DNA of 64,000 nucleotides. Source: Syntrophomonadaceae bacterium. GTDB taxonomy: Bacteria > Bacillota > Dethiobacteria > DTU022. This document shows, in pieces, positions 35,782 to 44,098 of the stretch. Position numbers and translations under genes: made by a program. The DNA lies in NCBI GenBank assembly GCA_007119965.1, contig SKOR01000034.1, forward strand, positions 1 through 64,000. The letters run 5' to 3'. Position 1 is the stretch's first letter. Each line of letters starts with the position of its first letter. A model generated the notes under the pieces. It ran no database searches. It worked only from the letters and a program-made list of their open reading frames with translations, and was not told where the DNA came from.

Positions 35782-36036
35782 TATTTCACCTCTTCCGATA
35801 AATGGTAACATAAAACTGCTTTGCAAACGCTAACCGCCTGGCCATGAAGCAATTTGGGGGATCAGGTTTAATTATCAATTCCGCGGCCCCTCGGTCAATA
35901 CCTTTAATACAACTGCAGCCGACCTGAGAAATTGCAAACAGGGATGCCGTCTGCCCGTAAAACCTATAGTCAAGCGCTATCTATATATTTTAATATTATG
36001 TGTTGCCATTGTAAAGGGGCAAAAACGGGTTGACGG

Positions 36037-37533
36037 TCAAACAGGCAGCAGTACTCGGAAAGTGCTGCCCCTTTCGGGTACACTTTCAACTTCTATTCTG
36101 CCGCCGTGCAGTTCCGCCAGCTGTCTGGCAATAGCCAAACCAAGTCCCGAACCCTTGTTGCTACGGCGGCGGGATTTATCTACCTTGTAAAAACGATCAA
36201 AGATTGAGGACAGCTCATCGGCGTGAATACCGCAGCCTGTATCCCGTACTTCCATAACCAGTTGAGAGCCGTCCCGGCAGACTTTAAGCCTGACCTCACC
36301 CCCCGGGGGGGTAAATTCTATTGCGTTTTCCAACAGGTTGACCAGGACTTCATGCAGGCGGTGCCGGTCGCCCCTGAAAACGGGCAGAGGTGGCTCCAGA
36401 TCGAGGATCATTTTAATCTCCTTTGCGTCACCATGCGGCGCTACGCTTTCAAAACTCCAACGGGCCAGACTTTCAACCGAAACCTCTTCCTTTTCGAGGA
36501 ACACCTGCCCGCTCTCCAGGTGTGAAAGGACTAGCAGATCGTCGACCAGCCTGCTCAGGTGAACCGAGTTCTCCAGGATCACCTTCAAGTATTTTTCTTT
36601 TTCCGATTCATCGATCAAACCATCCAGCATCAGTTCGGAAAAACCACGAACAGAAGCAAGGGGCGCTTTCAGCTCGTGCGAAACATTGGCCACCAGGTTG
36701 CGGCGCAATTTCTCCAGGCGCTTCTGTTCCTCCAGTGTTTTTTCCACCTGCTCAACTGAGTAGTTGAAAGTTTTCACCAGTCCTCCTATTTCATCATCCG
36801 ATTCTTCATCTATTTTACCCCGGAAGTTACCTCCAGCCATATCCAAGACGGCGCGGTTTATTTTTTGTAAGGGGCGGGTCAGTGTTTTGGACAGGGAGAA
36901 TGCGATAATGGCTGCAATAAGCACCCCGATAGCCCCTGAATAAAGCATGAGGCGGCTGATTTGAGCAATTGTTTCTTCAATTCCCCTGAGCGGGACGCTA
37001 AGGGTCACGGCGCCGATTACCAGGGGTTCCTCATAATCACTGCGGGATCCGGACTCTGTCTCATAGTCACCCCGCATAACCGGGGCGGCAACCAGGACCC
37101 TCTGTAAAACCGGGCCGTATACCTTCTTGACCAGCATATTCCCCTTAAATACATGATCAATCTCCCTCTCCTCCAGACCTACGCCGTCGTCAAACCCTTT
37201 ATAATGCACATCAGGGTCTTTTTCGGGATCAAATGTATATACAAAAAGGCGGTTGTAGTTTAATACCCTGATTTTTGCATCAAGGGAGTAAGCGAGGGTT
37301 TCTGCCGTTTTCTTAACTGCTTCCAGATCATCATTGGCCAGGTCTTCACCGATCAGGTAAGCGGTGTCGCGGGCCTGGCCGACCACTTCCAATTCCCTGG
37401 CGCTAAAAAAATAATTTTCGATCAGGTAGGTCAGAAAAAAACCGATTATCGCCAGGCTCAGGGCCACAACCACCAGGTGCGAAAGCATCAGCTTGCCAAA
37501 AAGGCTGCTCGGTTTCCGGGGTAGTTTAATCAC
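36037..37533 (-). CDS. Sensor histidine kinase (PhoR/ResE/WalK-like)
   Basis: A 498-aa membrane kinase. Transmembrane helices lie at about residues 17-38 and 187-210, enclosing an extracytoplasmic sensor of about 150 residues. A HAMP domain follows ([17 protein letters not shown]), then the phospho-acceptor helix [18 protein letters not shown] (His about 285) and the ATPase domain with [22 protein letters not shown] and [12 protein letters not shown]. The GTG start lies inside the end of the response-regulator gene (8-bp overlap), so they are translationally coupled. Signal unknown. Confidence 0.92.
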   Translation of the reverse strand: MIKLPRKPSSLFGKLMLSHLVVVALSLAIIGFFLTYLIENYFFSARELEVVGQARDTAYLIGEDLANDDLEAVKKTAETLAYSLDAKIRVLNYNRLFVYTFDPEKDPDVHYKGFDDGVGLEEREIDHVFKGNMLVKKVYGPVLQRVLVAAPVMRGDYETESGSRSDYEEPLVIGAVTLSVPLRGIEETIAQISRLMLYSGAIGVLIAAIIAFSLSKTLTRPLQKINRAVLDMAGGNFRGKIDEESDDEIGGLVKTFNYSVEQVEKTLEEQKRLEKLRRNLVANVSHELKAPLASVRGFSELMLDGLIDESEKEKYLKVILENSVHLSRLVDDLLVLSHLESGQVFLEKEEVSVESLARWSFESVAPHGDAKEIKMILDLEPPLPVFRGDRHRLHEVLVNLLENAIEFTPPGGEVRLKVCRDGSQLVMEVRDTGCGIHADELSSIFDRFYKVDKSRRRSNKGSGLGLAIARQLAELHGGRIEVESVPERGSTFRVLLPV

Positions 37534-38227
37534 TTTCTCTCACCTCAAGCTTATAACCGATTCCCCACACAGTTTGAATGTAACTATTGTGAGGATCTAA
37601 GCGGGACATTTTAGAACGGATCCTCTTAATATGTTCATCAACAGTCCGGGTTATTGCCACAGAATCTTTAAAACCCCAAACCTCTTTCAGCATCTCTTCA
37701 CGGGTCAGGGAATTCCCCGTATGTCTGGCCAGTAAAGCCAGCAGGGCCATTTCCTTAGGAGTCAAATCAAATTCTTTGCCCTTAATTCTGACAGTATGGT
37801 TGTCAGGATCGATAAGCAGGTCACCGCACCTTAATTCGCGGGAGGTTATATTGTAGTCATCAGAACGCCTGATCAGGGCCTTAACCCTGGCCACCAATTC
37901 ACGGGGGCTGAAAGGTTTAGTTACATAATCATCCGCGCCCAACTCCAGGCCCAGGACACGATCAACCTCTTCTCCGCGGGCCGTCAACATGATAATGGGC
38001 AACCCTTTAAGACTGCTGTTCCTGATCTGGCGGCATATTTCCCACCCGTCTGTTTCCGGAAGCATAATATCGAGGAGCAAAGCGGCATAATCACCGTTCA
38101 GGGCTTTATCAAGCCCTTCAGCGCCTTCGAATGAAGAATCGACTATAAACCCTTCTGCTTCCAGGGCAATACGAACCAGTTCACAAACATGTTCATCGTC
38201 GTCAACAATCAGGATCCGTTCAGCCAT
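37526..38227 (-). CDS. OmpR/PhoB-family response regulator
   Basis: A 233-aa regulator. The receiver domain shows the acidic pair DDDEH, the phospho-acceptor in LLLDIMLPETDGW (Asp about 54), the Thr in MLTARGEE and the Lys in YVTKPFSPRELVARV. The C-terminal winged-helix domain has LTPKEMALLALLARHTGNSLTREEML and VDEHIKRIRSKM. ATG 38227 has GGAAGGTGG 6 bases upstream. TTTACA boxes 420 bp upstream (38649-38685) are plausible targets. Confidence 0.93.
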   Translation of the reverse strand: MAERILIVDDDEHVCELVRIALEAEGFIVDSSFEGAEGLDKALNGDYAALLLDIMLPETDGWEICRQIRNSSLKGLPIIMLTARGEEVDRVLGLELGADDYVTKPFSPRELVARVKALIRRSDDYNITSRELRCGDLLIDPDNHTVRIKGKEFDLTPKEMALLALLARHTGNSLTREEMLKEVWGFKDSVAITRTVDEHIKRIRSKMSRLDPHNSYIQTVWGIGYKLEVRESD

Positions 38228-38332
38228 AACTAACCACCTTCCTACCCTTACTTTTTCGAATAATTATAGCAAATTCCTGTTTATATTATTAAAAATCAAT
38301 AAACGCAAACATATTTAACCGGCCAAAAAGTA

Positions 38333-38360
38333 ACGGGCATGGCCTGAAGACCATGCCCGT
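38333..38360. terminator. Bidirectional terminator hairpin
   Basis: ACGGGCATGG (38333-38342) and CCATGCCCGT (38351-38360) form a perfect 10-bp stem. T-rich tracts lie on both sides (CAATCTTTTT on plus; TTACTTTTT on minus). On the minus strand it follows the 40-aa lipoprotein gene and precedes the response regulator. Confidence 0.8.
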
Positions 38361-38447
38361 CAATCTTTTTCCAACTGATTATTCTTTACTGTGTCATTTA
38401 AGCCGTTAGAACCGATTATGCTTCATCAGCTTAGGAGAGCCGGAATT

Positions 38448-38570
38448 CTAGTATTCCGTATCTTCCATGGGTTCTTCAAAATCCAGATCTTCATCTGCTT
38501 CACAACCCACCATCGCTACAGCACCCAGCAGAAAGAGGGTGATGAATAAAAATGCAAGTGCCTTTTTCAT
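38448..38570 (-). CDS. Small lipoprotein (40 aa), unrecognised
   Basis: The frame starts ATG AAA AAG (MKKALAFLFITLFLL), has a lipobox ending VGC (Cys 23), and ends with a 17-residue acidic tail, DEDLDFEEPMEDTEY being the last part. A strong AAGGAGG lies 9 bases before the ATG, and a terminator follows 90 bp after the stop. The mature peptide would be about 18 residues, lipid-anchored and highly negative. No family recognised. It is divergent from the SurA-like lipoprotein, with the TTTACA boxes between them. Confidence 0.72.
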   Translation of the reverse strand: MKKALAFLFITLFLLGAVAMVGCEADEDLDFEEPMEDTEY

Positions 38571-38648
38571 TATCCGATACCTCCTTATAATAAAGGTTAC
38601 TTTTTCTCTTCTCTAAAATACCTGCCCATCCTGCCAAAACAGGTTTAA

Positions 38649-38685
38649 TTTACACACTATTTACAATGTTTACAAATTGTTTACA
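38649..38685. promoter_or_regulatory. Four TTTACA boxes, probable response-regulator operator
   Basis: TTTACA occurs at 38649, 38660, 38669 and 38680, i.e. with start-to-start steps of 11, 9 and 11 bases. Direct hexamer repeats near one helical turn apart are how PhoP/OmpR-family regulators bind. They lie between the divergent small lipoprotein and SurA-like genes, close to a two-component operon. Which regulator binds is inference. Confidence 0.55.
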
Positions 38686-38725
38686 CCTTTTCCCCCTTAA
38701 CCTGCAGAATAATAATTATTACCCC

Positions 38726-38754
38726 TTGTTAGCAAGGACTCAATCTGTTAATAT
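38726..38754 (+). promoter_or_regulatory. Possible sigma-A promoter of the SurA-like gene
   Basis: TTGTTA (38726-38731), a 17-base spacer, then TAATAT (38749-38754), 54 bases before the ATG at 38809. The TTTACA boxes end 40 bases upstream of the -35. Confidence 0.5.
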
Positions 38755-38808
38755 GGTCATCAGTTTGGATTTTCATTAATTTAAACGCATCTGAAATGGG
38801 AGGTTTTT

Positions 38809-39693
38809 ATGAGTTACCTGGGCAAGAAAAGCAAAAACTTAAGTGCGCCCCGCAAGTTTGGTTATGCAGCTGCTGCGGTTATTATACTGTTTGGTTTTGT
38901 GATGATTACATTCCTGGCCGCCTGCGATGGCGAAACAGGGACGGTTCAGGCTGACGAAGTGGTAGCTACCGTCAACAGCGAGGAAATCTACAGGGATGAT
39001 TTTGAACAGGCCCTTGAACAGGAAAAAATGCAGTACGAGATGCAGGGGATGGATTTGGATAGTGAAGAGATGGCAGATACTTTAAGAGAACTTGAACAGC
39101 ATGTTCTCGATAATTACTTCATCATCCCCACCCTTATAAAGCAAAAAGCTGAAGAAGAAGGGATAACCGTTAGCGATGAAGAGGTTGAAGCGCGCTACCA
39201 GGAATACGCTGAATCTTTCGGGGGAGAAGAAGCACTGCTGGAGCAAATGGAAGCTGTAAACATGAGCCGCGAAGATATAGACGAGGACATTGCAACTGAA
39301 TTATCCATCCAGAATTACCTGGATTACTACATGGATAGTTACCTCGAAGAAAACCCTGAAGAAAAAGTCTTTAAAGATGATATTGAATTGACAACGGCAG
39401 AACTGGAGGAATACTACCAGCAGCTGCGCAGCGAGTTCACCGAAATCCGTGAAATGATAGATGAAGACGACCCGGAAATGCCGCTTGAGCAAATTGAGTT
39501 TTACTACGAACAATTAATTGAACAGTACGGCGATATCCTGGAGGAAGATGACTTTGAAGCAGTCAAGCCTCGGCTGGAAGAAGAAATAAAAGAAGAAATG
39601 GCAGCGCAAATGAAGGAAGAAAAAGTGCAGCGCGTCCTTTCAGAGCATATTGCAGAGTTACAGGAAAACAGCGATATTGAAAAGAATATCTAA
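38809..39693 (+). CDS. SurA-N-domain lipoprotein (PrsA-like chaperone without PPIase domain)
   Basis: A 294-aa extracytoplasmic lipoprotein. A basic N-terminus, hydrophobic core (about residues 18-36) and lipobox FLAAC give an anchored mature protein starting at about Cys 39. It has VVATVNSEEIYRDDFEQAL, the SurA N-terminal signature, followed by long Glu-rich helices (the protein is very acidic). I see no parvulin or FKBP domain, so it is probably a chaperone holding secreted proteins. GGGAGG lies 6 bases before the ATG. It stands alone, ended by a clear terminator. Confidence 0.83.
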   Translation: MSYLGKKSKNLSAPRKFGYAAAAVIILFGFVMITFLAACDGETGTVQADEVVATVNSEEIYRDDFEQALEQEKMQYEMQGMDLDSEEMADTLRELEQHVLDNYFIIPTLIKQKAEEEGITVSDEEVEARYQEYAESFGGEEALLEQMEAVNMSREDIDEDIATELSIQNYLDYYMDSYLEENPEEKVFKDDIELTTAELEEYYQQLRSEFTEIREMIDEDDPEMPLEQIEFYYEQLIEQYGDILEEDDFEAVKPRLEEEIKEEMAAQMKEEKVQRVLSEHIAELQENSDIEKNI

Positions 39694-39740
39694 CTTAACT
39701 ACAAGCTGTCTTCCACGAATCAATCAAACATAAGAACGCT

Positions 39741-39780
39741 AAAGCCCGGGGCAAAACATCCGCTCCCGGGCTTTTATTTT
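39741..39780 (+). terminator. Terminator of the SurA-like gene
   Basis: AAAGCCCGGG (39741-39750) pairs with CCCGGGCTTT (39765-39774), followed by TATTTTTT. It may also serve the convergent DUF401 gene. Confidence 0.88.
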
Positions 39781-39800
39781 TTGCATGCTTAAAGGTGTCA

Positions 39801-41042
39801 TTAATGATAGCCGAACATCAAGGTGATCAGGAAGCCGGCAGCCATCACCACGGCCAGCATCGGCAGGGTTAATGCCATAAACTTTGTGGTATCGACGCCA
39901 TAATACTCCCTGGTTAATGAAAAACATGGATGAGCTGGAGAAATGATATGCCCGGCAGTGGAGCCGGCATAGAGAAATGCAAGGTAAGCAGGGTAAACAG
40001 CTGCGCCGGCCGGGATAAGAGGCATGAATAAAGGAAAGAGAATAACCACACTGGCAGAGTTATCGCCGGTCAGCATTCCGACCAGGAAAGAAATCACAGC
40101 GATCAGGACAATCACAGGCAGTCCCATCTCTAAGACCACATTGGTCATATCTGTAATTACCCCGGTCTGCGATAACATCTCTTTGTAAATCATAATTCCC
40201 ACAATAACCAGCGCCACAGAAAATTTTATGCCCGGCAGCAGCATGGTACGCAGGCGAAAGATCAGCTCTCGGCCCCTGCCTTTTGCCGGCAGATAATTGA
40301 AAAGAGCAAGAATAATACCGGCCAATAAAGCAAAGGGAAAGTATACATTGAAAAAAACCACCAGGATTAGAATCAGTATAAGCGGCAGGATACTCTTAAA
40401 AAGCAGGCCCATCCTGGGCCAGGTAAAACCGGGCCCGCTGGATTTTGTTGAACCCGAGTAATCTCTGAACAACAAGAAGAACCCGAAAACAGTGCCGATT
40501 ACCGTCAGGGGCAGGTTATGAATAAAGAAACGGCTCAAGCTGACGCCTGAAAGCTCGGAAGCGATAATTAAGCTGGGAAAGAGCGGAAACATAAAATAGA
40601 GGACATGCCTGAACCAGTTATTGATAACCGCCTGGCGAACCGGGGAGGCCTTGAGCCGGCTGCCCGCTTCGGCACACAGGGGTGCAGAAAGAATAGCCCC
40701 TCCAGGCACAGTCAGCATTCCTATCATCATCGGCATAGCGACTGCAATAATCCGGATGTCTGTTACCAGGGCATTTAGGTTTAGAATGATTTCTTCCAGG
40801 GCACCTGTTGCCTTGAGTATGTGCCCCAACACCCCCAGCAGCAGGATGCTGATGATCAGCATAATAGTTACGCTATTCCAAAGGCCGTTAATTACTACTT
40901 CCAGAAAGCCGGAAATGTTAAGCCTGGCCAGCAGGCCTAAAGCAATAGCCCCGATCAGCATAGTCAGACCGGTATTCAGCTTTCTGTATATGCAGATTAG
41001 GATTGCCACAATAGAACCGCTCAGAGCAATAAACCAGGGCAT
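39801..41042 (-). CDS. DUF401-family membrane protein, putative anion/solute permease
   Basis: A 413-aa polytopic protein with about ten to eleven helices and the symmetry of ion-transporter-superfamily permeases. Recognisable parts are MLTVPGGAILSAPLCAEAG, the NNWFRH segment and GMLTGDNSASVVILFPLF. The family's substrate is unknown. I prefer ATG 41042, with AAGGTGAC just upstream; a GTG three codons earlier overlaps that site. The gene converges on the SurA-like gene. Confidence 0.8.
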   Translation of the reverse strand: MPWFIALSGSIVAILICIYRKLNTGLTMLIGAIALGLLARLNISGFLEVVINGLWNSVTIMLIISILLLGVLGHILKATGALEEIILNLNALVTDIRIIAVAMPMMIGMLTVPGGAILSAPLCAEAGSRLKASPVRQAVINNWFRHVLYFMFPLFPSLIIASELSGVSLSRFFIHNLPLTVIGTVFGFFLLFRDYSGSTKSSGPGFTWPRMGLLFKSILPLILILILVVFFNVYFPFALLAGIILALFNYLPAKGRGRELIFRLRTMLLPGIKFSVALVIVGIMIYKEMLSQTGVITDMTNVVLEMGLPVIVLIAVISFLVGMLTGDNSASVVILFPLFMPLIPAGAAVYPAYLAFLYAGSTAGHIISPAHPCFSLTREYYGVDTTKFMALTLPMLAVVMAAGFLITLMFGYH

Positions 41043-41362
41043 CGTTGTCACCTTTGACAGTTGTTTTAATCTTTAATTTTGATAAGGTTTTAATTAACCC
41101 TTCAGGCTTATAATCATAACCCAGAAAAAATATATGTGCAATTATCCTAACCCCGGTGCTTTTAAAAAAAATCATCTATCTGTTAACATCTCCGGGGGGA
41201 CCTGGAGCTTCCGACAGCTGACAGAAAAAAGCAGGCAGCGATCAGGAAGCCCCCCGGAAATTAGATTCGGAATAACCCGGGCTGCTGAAGCTTTAGCAAA
41301 TGAAGCCGAAGTCAGCCTGGCGCATCATCAGTTTTGAGAAGGGGCAGTATTTTCCTTCCAAA
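41043..41362. other. Intergenic region with an extended GC-rich stem
   Basis: This 320-bp gap separates two minus-strand genes. TCCGGGGGG (41191-41199) can pair with CCCCCCGGA near 41250-41258, and GCTTCC with GGAAGC inside it, giving a long interrupted hairpin. On the minus strand it is followed some 20 bases later by a run of T, so it may terminate the MFS transcript or act as a leader for DUF401. No gene with a ribosome site seen. Confidence 0.4.
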
Positions 41363-42754
41363 TTATCCCTCCGACACTTCATCCCGCAATTCCATCAGGA
41401 CCTGCTGCTCGGGATAAAAACGGAAAATAATGAAACTGCCTGCAGCCGCAAGTGAAACTACCAGGGCGCTTAACTGGACACCCAGCGGTCCGGCAATATC
41501 TTTACCAAAAACGGAGAGCAGGTAAGCAAAAACAACCCCTGCTAAAGCGATAGTCAGCTTAAGCGGGATTGCCCGGGCACCGAAGAACATCGCTTCCCGA
41601 CGCTGCCCGGTTTTGTAATAATCGGCCCGGGCCAGGTCTGCTATTGTCGGATTGATCAGGATAGTTAAAACAGCGAGCGGAAACCCGGCCAGGAAAAACA
41701 TGGCCAGGCTGATGTAATAATAAATACCAGTCATATTAAAAGAAAACAGAAAAATTATCAGCCCGCTTACAGAAAGGCTGAGCACCCCCGTGGTAATTAT
41801 CTTTTTCTTACCTGCTTTTTTGGCAGCTATGTTAACCAGCGGAAAGCTGAGTAAGGCTCCCCCGATTGTCAATCCGGCTAAAACGATCATGAAGCGCTCA
41901 TCTCTCTCAAAAAGGACTACAGCGTAATAGATTAAGCCCAGGGTAACCAGGTTCATGGCAAATTGTAAAAACATCTCCCCACCCAGGAATATACGAAAAG
42001 GTTTAATACTAAAGGTATGGCGCAGTGAACTCCACGTTCCTATTTGCGGTGCCACAGCGGGTATACAATGCAGCTTTTCTTTAAAACCGAGTGTTGCCGC
42101 ATAAAGTATAATCACTGCAATTACGGTAAAAATCATAACAGAATTGCGGTAGGCTGCGCGCAGGCCTAATCCTGCATCCTGCAGGCTGCCGGCCAGCAGG
42201 GGGAAAATCATAGCAACCAGGACCATGCCCAGCAGGCCAAAAAATGCAATCATCGTGGAAAGATTAATCCGCAGGGCATTGTTATGCCCCAATTCAGGAA
42301 GCAAAGCCAGGTATGGGTTAACATAGGAGGTAAAGGCCAGGTAAAAAATAGCCATAAATATGGCTAGCCAGAGCCCGTTGAACAGCGATACCCCGGTTAA
42401 ATCAGGGGGTTGAAAAACAAGCAATGTTGAAAGAGCCAGGGGCAGGCCACCGATAATTAAAAACAGTTTGCGGCGCCCCAGGCCGGAGCGGTTGTTGTCA
42501 CTAAGCGAAGCTACGACCGGATCGGCAAAACCGTCGAACACGCGCCCGATGAGCAGGGCGGCGCCCAGTACTGTCACAAGCCCCAGATAAGTGCGATCAG
42601 GAACCAGGTTAGGCAGATTGAACTCTTTCGGAGGCAGGTAGTAGAAAGGCATGTAAAGCAGGATCAACCGCTCGAGCATGGTAAACGCTGCGCTTCCCGA
42701 CGAATAGAGCAGCTGCCCGGCAAGTGGCAGCGAAACTGCACTTGTCTGCTTCAT
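41363..42754 (-). CDS. MFS transporter, GPH (glycoside/cation symporter) family
   Basis: A 463-aa twelve-helix carrier. GRVFDGFADPVVASLSDN (about residues 69-86) followed by RSGLGRRKLFL is the hallmark loop of the GPH/MelB family (MFS_2). Substrate is not evident; the family carries sugars, lipids and small metabolites. ATG 42754 has GGAGGAATTC directly upstream. A palindrome lies upstream (42871-42891) and could be its operator. Confidence 0.85.
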   Translation of the reverse strand: MKQTSAVSLPLAGQLLYSSGSAAFTMLERLILLYMPFYYLPPKEFNLPNLVPDRTYLGLVTVLGAALLIGRVFDGFADPVVASLSDNNRSGLGRRKLFLIIGGLPLALSTLLVFQPPDLTGVSLFNGLWLAIFMAIFYLAFTSYVNPYLALLPELGHNNALRINLSTMIAFFGLLGMVLVAMIFPLLAGSLQDAGLGLRAAYRNSVMIFTVIAVIILYAATLGFKEKLHCIPAVAPQIGTWSSLRHTFSIKPFRIFLGGEMFLQFAMNLVTLGLIYYAVVLFERDERFMIVLAGLTIGGALLSFPLVNIAAKKAGKKKIITTGVLSLSVSGLIIFLFSFNMTGIYYYISLAMFFLAGFPLAVLTILINPTIADLARADYYKTGQRREAMFFGARAIPLKLTIALAGVVFAYLLSVFGKDIAGPLGVQLSALVVSLAAAGSFIIFRFYPEQQVLMELRDEVSEG

Positions 42755-42870
42755 GAATTCCTCCAACTTTGCTAATTTTAAGAATTAAAAACAGCGACCA
42801 TAACTATAAACAGCTGCCTTCCCTGCTAAACAACAGCATCCGCAGCTTCACCTATCCAATAGGATCGGCC

Positions 42871-42891
42871 AAAATAACATATTGTTATTTT
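42871..42891. promoter_or_regulatory. Perfect palindrome upstream of the GPH carrier gene
   Basis: AAAATAACA (42871-42879), spacer TAT, TGTTATTTT (42883-42891): exact 9-bp arms, 117 bp before the MFS start. The size and symmetry suit a dimeric repressor site, but no adjacent regulator gene exists. Confidence 0.35.
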
Positions 42892-42936
42892 ATCACTTTT
42901 TTAAGCTCAACACTTAACCTGTGCTTAAACCGGGAT

Positions 42937-42969
42937 CAGAATAACCGGCTTAACCAGCCGGCTATTCTG
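42937..42969 (-). terminator. Possible terminator hairpin after the 3-hydroxyacyl-CoA dehydrogenase/MFS boundary
   Basis: CAGAATAACCGGCT (42937-42950) pairs with AGCCGGCTATTCTG (42956-42969) with one mismatch. It lacks a T-run on either strand, so termination is uncertain. It sits in the 326-bp gap upstream of the MFS gene, which otherwise holds only the palindrome at 42871. Confidence 0.3.
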
Positions 42970-43080
42970 AGCAAGCTTATATTGTTCAGTCAGGACAAAC
43001 CAGGATTCAGGTCTTTTTCACTTTTGCTGCCGGATGGCTGGGCATTAACAAAAGCGGTCAAATATCCCGGATGGTCTATC

Positions 43081-43953
43081 TTACTTTTTACTGTAATCAT
43101 AAAAACCTTTGCCGGTTTTTTGGCCCCATTCCCTCCGGACATACTTCTCTACAACTGTCGGAGAAGGCTTATCTGCAGGGTCTCCTGTTTCCCGGTAACG
43201 CTCTATCATTACATGATAAGTAAGATCAATCCCGGTCAGATCCTGCAGTTTGAAAGGCCCCATTGGATGCCCCAGGGCGTTAACCACTGCACTGTCTATA
43301 TCTTCGGCAGAAGCCACACCCTGATCAAGCAGGTAAAGTGCCTCATTATTGATGGCCGAAAGAATCCGGTTGACCAGGAACCCATAAATTTCTTTTTGCA
43401 GTTCCACCGGCTCTTTGCCCAGCCGGCGGGACAACTCCATCGCCAGACCGGCGGTCTCTTCCGATGTGTGCGGGCCCTTAACAACTTCTACGCACTTCAT
43501 CACCAGGGCAGGGTTGAAAAAGTGCATGTTGCAAACTTTATCGGCGCGGTTGGTCACATCGGCCACCATGGAGCTGACAATAAATGAACTGTTAGTGGCC
43601 AGCACTGCATGCGGCGGGGCAACCTGATCAAGTTCAGCAAAAATCTTCCTTTTAAGCTCGAGTTTTTCCGTAACAGCCTCTATAACAAAATCGGCATCTT
43701 CAGCGGCTTCTTTCAAACCAGTTGTAAATTCAAGGTTTTCCCCGGCCTGCCGGGCCTGCTCCTCGGTTAACTTCCCCTTGGCCACCCGGCCAGGCAGATA
43801 TTTATCGGCGAACTCCCGGGCTTTCCTTAACTGCTCCTCACTGACATCTGAACACTTGACCTCGTAACCCCTGAGAGCTGCCAGTATAGATATCTGGTGG
43901 CCCATATTGCCCGCACCCACTACACAGATCTTCTTGATATCATCAATTTTCAT
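43081..43953 (-). CDS. hbd: 3-hydroxyacyl-CoA (3-hydroxybutyryl-CoA) dehydrogenase
   Basis: A 290-aa NAD(P)-dependent enzyme interconverting 3-hydroxyacyl- and acetoacyl-CoA. The dinucleotide motif VGAGNMGHQISILAALRG is at residues 12-29; DFVIEAVTEKLELK and the catalytic HFFNPALVMKCVEVV (His about 140) follow; the C-terminal part has NALGHPMGPFKLQDLTGID. ATG 43953 has GGAGGTAGG upstream. It is encoded next to an acyl-CoA ligase and two MFS carriers, consistent with fatty-acid or butyrate metabolism; no thiolase, crotonase or acyl-CoA dehydrogenase is in the window. Confidence 0.92.
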   Translation of the reverse strand: MKIDDIKKICVVGAGNMGHQISILAALRGYEVKCSDVSEEQLRKAREFADKYLPGRVAKGKLTEEQARQAGENLEFTTGLKEAAEDADFVIEAVTEKLELKRKIFAELDQVAPPHAVLATNSSFIVSSMVADVTNRADKVCNMHFFNPALVMKCVEVVKGPHTSEETAGLAMELSRRLGKEPVELQKEIYGFLVNRILSAINNEALYLLDQGVASAEDIDSAVVNALGHPMGPFKLQDLTGIDLTYHVMIERYRETGDPADKPSPTVVEKYVRREWGQKTGKGFYDYSKK

Positions 43954-44098
43954 AAATATACCTACCTCCTGTTTATTATAATGATCAGGTTAAAGGTAAA
44001 GGCGGCTGTGATTTTATGGTTCGCCATGATCATGGCCCGGCTGAACAATCCGGCAGTGAAACATCTCTGCACTCCAACGCTGCCGGGTAACAGAACGG

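Noticed and set aside
41134-41337. A 67-codon plus-strand frame in the gap between DUF401 and the GPH carrier
   Set aside because: No ribosome site, and it runs through the GC-rich stem; the product matches nothing known.
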